Shown: positions 6,524 to 10,320 of the stretch, in pieces | Numbering within the stretch: position 1 is the first letter of the stretch | Layout: every line of letters begins with the position of its first letter | Source: Alphaproteobacteria bacterium | GTDB lineage: Bacteria; Pseudomonadota; Alphaproteobacteria; Rs-D84 | Reading direction: 5' to 3' | Length of the DNA stretch: 10,320 bases | Assembly (NCBI GenBank): GCA_017425725.1 | Contig: JAFOXU010000172.1 | Coordinates: forward strand, 1-10,320 | Translations under genes and position numbers: made by a program | The notes under the pieces: generated by a model | What the model was told of the DNA's origin: nothing | What the model saw: only the letters and a program-made list of their open reading frames with translations | The model's database searches: none

Positions 6524-7331
6524 GTTTGGTTTGGGGCGTGGGTTGGCTGATTTGCAGGCAACACGTGGTACAATTCCTGATATTTCATTATTGACACCCA
6601 GTGAACGTGTTGTTGTAAAACATATACCACTGGCGCAAATTGGTGCAAACCCTGATCAGCCACGAAAAACGTTTACAGAATCTGAACTGTCAGACTTGGC
6701 AGCGTCAATAAAAGAAAAGGGGGTTTTACAACCGATTTTATTGCGTGCTGTCCAGGGACGTCCGTACTTGTATGAAATTGTTGCCGGTGAACGCAGATAT
6801 CGTGCATCAAAAATGGCAGGTTTATCAGAAATCCCTGCGTTGGTAAAAACGATTGATGATAATAATGCGATGGAAATAGCGTTAATTGAAAATGTTCAAC
6901 GTGAAAATTTAAACCCAATCGAAGAAGCGAATGCGTATAAAAATCTGATGGAATGTTGTGATTATGAAATGGCAGATGTTTCACGTCTGATTGGTAAGTC
7001 TGACAGTTATATTCGTAATATGTTGCGTTTAACATCCTTGCCTGACAGCGTTCAGAATTTAGTGGGTCAGGGCGAATTATCTGCATCACACGCACGTACA
7101 ATTGCGGTTGCCGAAAATCCAGAAGATTTGGCACATAAAATTATTGCAAATAAATTGTCTGTTGCCGATACAGAACGTCTGGTAAAAATGGTCCACGTGC
7201 ATCAGGTGCGAAAAAGCATATATCTAAAACAATTGATGCGCAAACGGTTCGTGATATTGAAAAGAAAATATCCAAAGTATTGGGTGTTTCTGCAAAAATA
7301 TCGGAACGTCGTGGTGGGGCAGGGCATATAA
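6510..7331 (+). CDS. parB: Chromosome partitioning protein ParB (Spo0J), frameshifted before its C-terminal domain
   Basis: ParB is the CTP-dependent DNA clamp that loads at parS and spreads. The readable part has the N-terminal FGLGRGLADL motif that in relatives stimulates or contacts ParA, the NPDQPRK box, the CTP-binding motifs GERRYRA and ENVQRENLNPIEEANAY, and a central helix-turn-helix around DVSRLIGKSDSYIRNMLRL. All look intact up to ADTERLVK (codons to about 7187). Beyond this, the frame reads 46-48 residues unlike ParB and stops at 7329-7331. The expected C-terminal dimerisation domain continues in the -1 frame to 7390 (listed separately). Restoring one base would give a protein of about 293 residues, the usual size. 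As sequenced, the product lacks the self-dimerisation domain. Either this is a sequencing or assembly error in an A run, or a real lesion. I favour an error, because the separated domain has no internal stops and keeps the local codon preferences. Confidence 0.93.
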   Translation: MMANKFGLGRGLADLQATRGTIPDISLLTPSERVVVKHIPLAQIGANPDQPRKTFTESELSDLAASIKEKGVLQPILLRAVQGRPYLYEIVAGERRYRASKMAGLSEIPALVKTIDDNNAMEIALIENVQRENLNPIEEANAYKNLMECCDYEMADVSRLIGKSDSYIRNMLRLTSLPDSVQNLVGQGELSASHARTIAVAENPEDLAHKIIANKLSVADTERLVKMVHVHQVRKSIYLKQLMRKRFVILKRKYPKYWVFLQKYRNVVVGQGI

Positions 7332-7390
7332 CATTGACCTTTGCAACCCGCACCCAGTTGTTTGATTTGGTTGAAAGACTGACAAAATAA
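7184..7390 (+). pseudogene. parB: Out-of-frame C-terminal domain of ParB
   Basis: From the A5 run at 7184-7188, the -1 frame relative to parB reads NGPRASGAKKHISK, then TIDAQTVRDIEKKISKVLG, VSAKISERRGGAGHITLTF and TRTQLFDLVERLTK, ending with TAA at 7388-7390. This matches the ParB C-terminal dimerisation domain: a linker, a helix with D-x-x-x-x-x-x-E-x-x-(L/I)-S-x-x-L-G, a strand with G(G)xGxIxLxF, and a terminal L-x-x-L-x-x-x-L helix. The codons are typical for the window (CCA CGT GCA TCA GGT). It has no start signal of its own, so it is the displaced tail of parB and not a separate gene. The most economical repair is one extra A in the 7184-7188 run. Confidence 0.85.
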
Positions 7391-7396
7391 ATGTAT

Positions 7397-7428
7397 AAAA
7401 AGCCGGTAAAAGCCGGCTTTTTATTTTG
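7397..7428 (+). terminator. Terminator after parB
   Basis: AAAAAGCCGG (7397-7406) and CCGGCTTTTT (7413-7422) form a 10-bp stem with a six-base loop, followed by ATTTTG. It begins six bases past the repaired parB stop at 7390 and well past the frame-0 stop at 7331, which supports 7390 as the true gene end. Confidence 0.85.
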
Positions 7429-7454
7429 TTTGTTAAATAGTGTTTGTTTTGTTG

Positions 7455-7485
7455 AAAAAAAACCGGTGTTTGCCGGCTTTTTTTG
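7455..7485 (+). terminator. Second, imperfect terminator in tandem
   Basis: A8 followed by CCGG (7463-7466), loop TGTTTG, CCGG (7473-7476), C and T7. One A-C mismatch interrupts the stem between the CCGG pair and the A-T arms. It has the same CCGG-N6-CCGG core as its neighbours, and is probably a back-up terminator. Confidence 0.65.
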
Positions 7486-7562
7486 TTGTGCTTTTTGTTT
7501 CTGGCGATTTATGATTTTGCGAATCATATATGAAATATACTGGTGATAGAAAATCGGATGTA

Positions 7563-7592
7563 AAAAAACACCGGCTTTTACCGGTGTTTTTT
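7563..7592. terminator. Bidirectional terminator between parB and pal
   Basis: AAAAAACACCGG (7563-7574) pairs with CCGGTGTTTTTT (7581-7592), a perfect 12-bp stem with loop CTTTTA. It works in both orientations and lies 20 bases beyond the pal stop codon. The remainder of 7391-7612 is AT-rich with no supported gene. A small hairpin TATGATT/AATCATA (7510-7528) is the only other structure I see. Confidence 0.88.
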
Positions 7593-7612
7593 ATCTTTTT
7601 CAACAAATGTTA

Positions 7613-8026
7613 TTATTTAACAGTTGTTGTTGCATTACGGTTCATTTTCCAAACTTTTTCGCCTGTACCTTTTACCAGTGGACGTTCTTTGCCATAAGAG
7701 ATAGTAGAAATACGTTTAGAATCGATACCGTCTTTTACGATAACTGATTTTGCAGCATTTGCACGACGTGCGCCCAATGCCAAGTTGTATTCTGTTGAGC
7801 CACGTTCGTCACAGTTACCTGCAATTTGGATTTTTACATCTTCGTGGTTTTTCATATACAAAGCCTGACCCAACAGGTTGTTTTTTGCATCTTTTGAGAT
7901 TTCAGCAGAGTTGAAATCAAAGAATACACGTTGGTCGTTCAAATCAGCTGGTTCAACAATAGAACCGCCACATGCAGCCAACAAGCCTGCAACGCCAGCC
8001 AACAAAGCAAAATTTTTAATTTTCAT
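7613..8026 (-). CDS. pal: Peptidoglycan-associated lipoprotein Pal
   Basis: Pal is the outer-membrane lipoprotein of the Tol-Pal system, which binds peptidoglycan and keeps the envelope layers together during division. The 137-residue precursor has a signal peptide with lipobox LAAC (16-19), so Cys19 would be lipidated. The rest is an OmpA-like domain: VFFDFNSAEI, then NCDERGSTEYNLALGARRANAAK and RISTISYGKERPL near the end, finishing NRNATTTVK. The aspartate of CDERG and the arginine of LGARRA, known to contact meso-diaminopimelate in this family, are present. The common GHCDERG reads GNCDERG here. The reading frame is open further upstream, but the start at 8026 is chosen because AAGGGAG lies seven bases before it and the signal peptide begins there. 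tolB, usually adjacent, is not in the window. Confidence 0.95.
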   Translation of the reverse strand: MKIKNFALLAGVAGLLAACGGSIVEPADLNDQRVFFDFNSAEISKDAKNNLLGQALYMKNHEDVKIQIAGNCDERGSTEYNLALGARRANAAKSVIVKDGIDSKRISTISYGKERPLVKGTGEKVWKMNRNATTTVK

Positions 8027-8062
8027 GAAAATACTCCCTTGAGTTTTTGTTGCTCGTGCTAT

Positions 8063-8091
8063 ATTGTATAATACAACGTTTGAAAAATCAA
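8063..8091 (-). promoter_or_regulatory. Putative pal promoter
   Basis: On the minus strand, TTGATT (8091-8086) is followed after 17 bases by TACAAT (8068-8063, five of six). The pal ATG is about 30 bases further on, leaving a leader with AAGGGAG (8040-8034). Its -10 overlaps by two bases the TATAAT (8067-8072) of the divergent downstream gene. Confidence 0.5.
8067..8072 (+). promoter_or_regulatory. -10 element of the UDG-like gene
   Basis: A perfect TATAAT on the plus strand, 31 bases before the ATG at 8104. I see no convincing -35 at 16-18 bases. The ribosome binding site AAGGA (8090-8094) follows. Confidence 0.4.
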
Positions 8092-8103
8092 GGAAAAACA
8101 AAA

Positions 8104-8856
8104 ATGTCTAATGGTGCATTATGCGATTTAGTATTATCGGGTGTTCAATGGGAATTGTCAGAAACACCAACTGTTGTGTCGCAAAATGCGCAAAAAGAAG
8201 CAATCCAAAAAGCATCTTCTAATGTTACGGGGCGTGCAACCCCTGTGGTTGTACCACCAATTGCGCCTGCGCAATCAATATCGTTGGATACAGTACGTTC
8301 AATGGCATCCAGACCAACAGATGTTGATGCGTTAAAACGTATGATACAAGAATTTAACCATCCATTGCGTGGTGGCGCAACAAATACGGTTTTGCTACAC
8401 ACAGGGCAGGGCAAATTACTGATATTAACAGATATCCCCAGTTCTGATGATGATGCATCTGGCTGTATATTGTCAGGAAATGCGGGTGATTTAATGGACA
8501 AAATGCTGGCAGCAATTGGCCTGACACGTGACGATGTGTCAATTGTTCCGATGTTGTTTTGGCGTACCCCTGGTGGACGTTCGCCATCACGTGAAGAAAT
8601 TGATTTGTCACGTCCGTTTGTAGACAAGGCCATAGAATTATTGGCGCCAAGTGTTATTTTGACATTGGGGGCATTGCCTGCATCTGAATATGCGAATCTA
8701 AATCTGGCAAAATCACATGGTGTGCCAACTGTTTTAGAAAATGGTATAACATTGGTACCGATATTCCATCCAAATTATTTGATTTTAAAACCTGCCGCCA
8801 AGAGAGATGTTTGGACGGCCCTGCAAAATGTGCAAAATATCTTGAAAAATGCTTAA
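8104..8856 (+). CDS. Divergent uracil-DNA glycosylase superfamily protein (family 4-like fold)
   Basis: A 250-residue protein whose second half follows the family 4/alphaproteobacterial UDG pattern. TATNTV-like GGATNTVL (about 90-97) opens the domain. Next come GDLMDKMLAAIGLTRDDVSIVPMLFWRTPGGRSPSREEI (about 128-166, consensus LLDxMLxAIGLxRxxVYIxNxxxWRPPGNRxPxxxEI), PFVDKAIELLAPSVILTLGALPA, and the C-terminal IFHPNYLILKPAAKRDVW with the conserved His-Pro (222-223). Family members excise uracil from DNA. Here the motif normally reading GEAPG-x-x-E-D is TDIPSSDDD (109-117), PFVG-x-x-G is CILSGNAG, and only two cysteines (7 and 121) exist, so the four-cysteine iron-sulfur site is absent. Activity is doubtful. 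Residues 20-60 are a Pro/Ala/Val-rich linker. The start at 8104 is chosen over an upstream in-frame ATG (8047) because of the AAGGA site and the promoter between them. Confidence 0.8.
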   Translation: MSNGALCDLVLSGVQWELSETPTVVSQNAQKEAIQKASSNVTGRATPVVVPPIAPAQSISLDTVRSMASRPTDVDALKRMIQEFNHPLRGGATNTVLLHTGQGKLLILTDIPSSDDDASGCILSGNAGDLMDKMLAAIGLTRDDVSIVPMLFWRTPGGRSPSREEIDLSRPFVDKAIELLAPSVILTLGALPASEYANLNLAKSHGVPTVLENGITLVPIFHPNYLILKPAAKRDVWTALQNVQNILKNA

Positions 8857-8870
8857 TTTTAGTTAATAAT
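8842..8870 (+). promoter_or_regulatory. Putative infC promoter
   Basis: TTGAAA (8842-8847, five of six) is separated by 17 bases from AATAAT (8865-8870, five of six). The -35 lies inside the end of the upstream gene and the -10 between the two genes. Initiation near 8877 would leave a short leader of about 22 bases with the Shine-Dalgarno sequence. Confidence 0.45.
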
Positions 8871-8885
8871 TTCCCCATGTCTAAC

Positions 8886-8901
8886 AAAGGAGCCGAACAT
8901 T
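8886..8901 (+). promoter_or_regulatory. infC: Shine-Dalgarno and AUU start of infC
   Basis: AAAGGAG (8886-8892) is a near-perfect Shine-Dalgarno sequence, followed by six bases and then ATT at 8899-8901, in frame with IF3. No ATG, GTG or TTG occurs in this frame between the upstream stop TAG (8860-8862) and 8947. The best ribosome binding site in the window therefore points to an AUU start. Confidence 0.85.
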
Positions 8902-9447
8902 AAACCTACATTTAATCGTGATAATCGCCGTGATACGGGACCACGTATGAACAATCGCATTACTGCCAAAACAGTACAAGTAATTAATTTTGATGGCCAA
9001 AATATGGGTGTTATGCCGATAAATCAAGCATTACAAGTTGCATCAGATGCAGGACTGGATTTGGTGGAAATGAATGCAAATGCACCTGTGCCAATTGTAA
9101 AAATCATGGATTATGGCAAATTCAAATATGAACAGAAAAAACGTGCGTCAGAGGCGAAAAAGAACCAGAAAACAACAGAATTAAAAGAAGTTTGGATAAA
9201 ACCTTTTATCGAAGAAAACGATTTAAATATCAAACTGAAAAAGGTTTTTGAGTTCTTGGGCGAAGGTAACAAGGTTAAAATTTCCGTTATGACCAAGGGG
9301 TCTAAGAAGGTTTTGGCACGTGGTAAAGATGCTGTGCCGGAATTGTTTGCCCGTATTTTGGAAATCGTTGGTGACAAGGGTAATATGGAATCAAAGTCAA
9401 AACCAGACGAAAGAACTAAATCAATTATAATTGCACCAGCAAAATAA
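8899..9447 (+). CDS. infC: Translation initiation factor IF-3, starting at AUU
   Basis: IF3 binds the 30S subunit, prevents premature 50S joining and rejects initiation at non-canonical codons or mismatched tRNA. Starting at ATT 8899, the product is 182 residues (E. coli IF3 is 180). It begins KPTFNRDNRRDTGPRMNNRI, matching the basic N-terminal tail of IF3 up to the conserved N-x-x-I. The N-domain follows (ITAKTVQVINFDGQNMGV, LDLVEMNANAPVPIVKIMDYGKFKYEQ), then a lysine-rich linker (KKRASEAKKNQK) and the C-domain (ELKEVWIKPFIEENDLNIKLKKVFEFLGEGNKVKI...) ending SIIIAPAK. Starting at the first ATG (8947) would remove 16 residues and leave no ribosome binding site at the right distance. In E. coli the AUU start lets IF3 repress its own synthesis, and the same control is inferred here. 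rpmI and rplT do not follow; a terminator does. Confidence 0.95.
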   Translation: MKPTFNRDNRRDTGPRMNNRITAKTVQVINFDGQNMGVMPINQALQVASDAGLDLVEMNANAPVPIVKIMDYGKFKYEQKKRASEAKKNQKTTELKEVWIKPFIEENDLNIKLKKVFEFLGEGNKVKISVMTKGSKKVLARGKDAVPELFARILEIVGDKGNMESKSKPDERTKSIIIAPAK

Positions 9448-9473
9448 AAAATCCCCAAATTGGGGATTTTTTT
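9446..9473. terminator. Shared terminator between infC and the Yip1-like gene
   Basis: A6-TCCCCA (9446-9457) pairs with TGGGGA-T7 (9461-9473), loop AAT. The infC stop TAA (9445-9447) lies in the left A run, and the stop of the opposing gene (9472-9474) in the right T run, so one hairpin serves both convergent genes. Unlike the other terminators here it has a CCCC/GGGG stem. Confidence 0.88.
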
Positions 9474-10068
9474 ATATCAAACACGCCAATGTTGCGCCTG
9501 CGTTTTTAAGCATGAACCATCCAATTCTATAATTTGTTGCATATACTGTGAACATAAACATGGCCAATATTGCAATAACTAATAATACGCTGCCACGTTT
9601 TCCACGCATACAATACAGCGAAATGTTGTAAAACAAGAACAGAATATATATATCAACCAATAAACTGATAACCCAGATTGATACACAGTTAAATGCCAAC
9701 GCATTTAAAACCAATATCGCAGGATAAATAAAGAATACAGATGCCAAACCTTTGATTGCGATTTCCCAGTCACGTTCACCACTTGTGATTTCAGATACTA
9801 GCATCAACAAACCGCCCATAACGAACAGTAATGCCACTGCCAATACAGGGACAATAATTATGGCTGTGAAAATAGAACCCAATGTAATTGACGCACCGCC
9901 AATCAATCGAATGAATAACACCAACAATCCGCCCAGCAAACCATACAAGAATGCCTTTAACATAGATTCTTCCATATTGCCGTCTGCGACAATCTTGGTA
10001 AAATAACGTTTTGGGTTAACGATAACGTCGTGAATATGTTTTAATGCGTTTTTAAATTTTTTCTTCAT
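9472..10068 (-). CDS. Multi-pass membrane protein, Yip1-like
   Basis: A 198-residue (or 203-residue) integral membrane protein. After a basic amphipathic N-terminus (MKKKFKNALKHIHDVIVNPKRYF) come about five hydrophobic segments, near residues 37-55, 63-91, 106-124, 128-150 and 159-176, separated by short loops such as SEITSGERDWEIAIKG and CMRGKRG. The layout of a short cytosolic start with '(N/S)PK-x-(Y/F)F' followed by a glycine-rich first membrane helix is that of bacterial Yip1-domain proteins, whose function is mostly unknown. No catalytic residues are evident. The start at 10068 is favoured because GGGGG lies eight bases before it. An in-frame ATG at 10083, adding MGALN, lies just after a TATAAA (10096-10091, minus) and could be a leaderless alternative. 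The family call is moderate; the membrane nature is clear. Confidence 0.65.
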   Translation of the reverse strand: MKKKFKNALKHIHDVIVNPKRYFTKIVADGNMEESMLKAFLYGLLGGLLVLFIRLIGGASITLGSIFTAIIIVPVLAVALLFVMGGLLMLVSEITSGERDWEIAIKGLASVFFIYPAILVLNALAFNCVSIWVISLLVDIYILFLFYNISLYCMRGKRGSVLLVIAILAMFMFTVYATNYRIGWFMLKNAGATLACLI

Positions 10069-10083
10069 ATTTAAGGCCCCCAT

Positions 10084-10111
10084 TTGATTATTTATATTTT
10101 TGCTTTATAAT
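10084..10111 (+). promoter_or_regulatory. Putative der promoter
   Basis: TTGATT (10084-10089, four of six) is followed after 16 bases by a perfect TATAAT (10106-10111). It faces away from the Yip1-like gene, whose start codon region lies immediately to the left. The predicted transcript start, near 10118, leaves a leader of about 15 bases before the ATG at 10133. Confidence 0.5.
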
Positions 10112-10132
10112 TACAAAAAATCAATGGAAAAA

Positions 10133-10320
10133 ATGATGTTAAAGGTAACAATTGCAGGACGCCCAAATACAGGAAAGTCCACATTATTTAACGCCCTGAC
10201 AGGCACACGTGATGCGCTGGTTCATGACAGACCAGGGGTTACACGTGATACTATTTCTGGTAATTTTCATGATCGTCCATATATGCTGTATGACACGGCT
10301 GGACTGGAAAACGCACGTTC
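10133..10320 (+). CDS. der: Ribosome-assembly GTPase Der (EngA), N-terminal fragment
   Basis: Der is a tandem-domain GTPase needed for 50S subunit maturation. The visible 62 codons contain the first G domain's P-loop GRPNTGKST (family usually GRPNVGKST), then LFNALTGTRDALVHDRPGVTRDT with the G2 threonine, and the G3-type DTAGLE. The phrase 'ALVxDxPGVTRD' is diagnostic for Der as opposed to Era or MnmE. The gene runs off the window, so the second G domain and KH-like domain are not seen. Three in-frame ATGs (10124, 10133, 10136) are possible. 10133 or 10136 give a start MMLKVTIAGRPN or MLKVTIAGRPN like other Der proteins. The only ribosome-binding-like sequence is a weak TGGAAA. Confidence 0.93.
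   Translation, partial: MMLKVTIAGRPNTGKSTLFNALTGTRDALVHDRPGVTRDTISGNFHDRPYMLYDTAGLENAR

Noticed and set aside
6977..6986. parS half site TGTTTCACGT inside parB
   Set aside because: Only one arm matches; the other arm (CTGATT) has five mismatches. A similar half site, TGTTTCACG, at 3101-3109 in gpsA also lacks its second arm.
7184..7217. Programmed -1 frameshifting in parB at the A5 runs
   Set aside because: Neither GTA-AAA-ATG nor CGA-AAA-AGC forms a canonical X-XXY-YYZ slippery heptamer, runs of five A are short for transcriptional slippage, and ParB is not known to need recoding. An indel or assembly error is simpler.
7141..7527. 128-codon minus-strand open frame over the parB end and the terminators
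   Set aside because: It crosses two terminator hairpins and the antisense of the ParB C-terminal domain; the lysine-rich N-terminal part is translated A runs.
8027..8101. N-terminal extension of Pal to the ATG at 8101
   Set aside because: The extension would precede the signal peptide and cross the pal promoter; AAGGGAG is placed correctly for the start at 8026.
8047..8103. N-terminal extension of the UDG-like protein to the ATG at 8047
   Set aside because: It would begin upstream of the TATAAT at 8067-8072; AAGGA at 8090-8094 fits the start at 8104.
8524..10253. Repeated CACGTG words in coding regions
   Set aside because: They arise from the favoured codons GCA or ACA followed by CGT G.. 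(Ala-Arg or Thr-Arg) and are not arranged as regulatory sites.

Overview
The window is AT-rich chromosomal DNA from an alphaproteobacterium, probably one with a compact genome. The evidence is the rsmG-parA-parB gene order, an RsmG with the alphaproteobacterial 'NLVAPSTL' signature, a membrane-anchored TPR protein of a type common in that class, and short intergenic gaps. Arginine is mostly CGT and alanine mostly GCA/GCG. I see no phage genes, insertion sequence, CRISPR array, tRNA or rRNA. The species cannot be named from the sequence alone.

Layout. 1-136 (-): N-terminal end of RsmE. 192-2432 (+): a VirD4/TraG-type coupling ATPase of a type IV secretion or conjugation system. 2459-4935 (-): gpsA (lipid precursor synthesis) behind a TPR protein, joined by an ATGA overlap. 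4957-7390 (+): rsmG, parA and parB (rRNA methylation, then chromosome partitioning). 7613-8026 (-): Pal lipoprotein. 8104-9447 (+): a degenerate uracil-DNA-glycosylase-fold protein and infC. 9472-10068 (-): a multi-pass Yip1-like membrane protein. 10133-10320 (+): N-terminal end of the GTPase Der.

What stands out. (1) infC almost certainly starts at an AUU codon at 8899, 16 codons upstream of the first ATG, the arrangement known from the E. coli IF3 autoregulatory loop. (2) parB is broken by a one-base frameshift near an A5 run at about 7184-7188, and its C-terminal dimerisation domain continues in another frame to 7390. (3) The UDG-like protein has lost the usual GEAPG-type motif and the four-cysteine iron-sulfur set. 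(4) Five terminators share the geometry CCGG-N6-CCGG, and one of these 14-mers is repeated exactly inside rsmG. (5) Two near-palindromes related to parS lie between rsmG and parA. (6) The TPR gene and rsmG diverge from start codons 21 bases apart, with promoter -10 elements on opposite strands overlapping and almost no 5' leaders.

Most genes are ordinary housekeeping genes. I did not find a new multi-gene system. The value of the window lies in start-site and regulatory details, the parB lesion and the divergent UDG.
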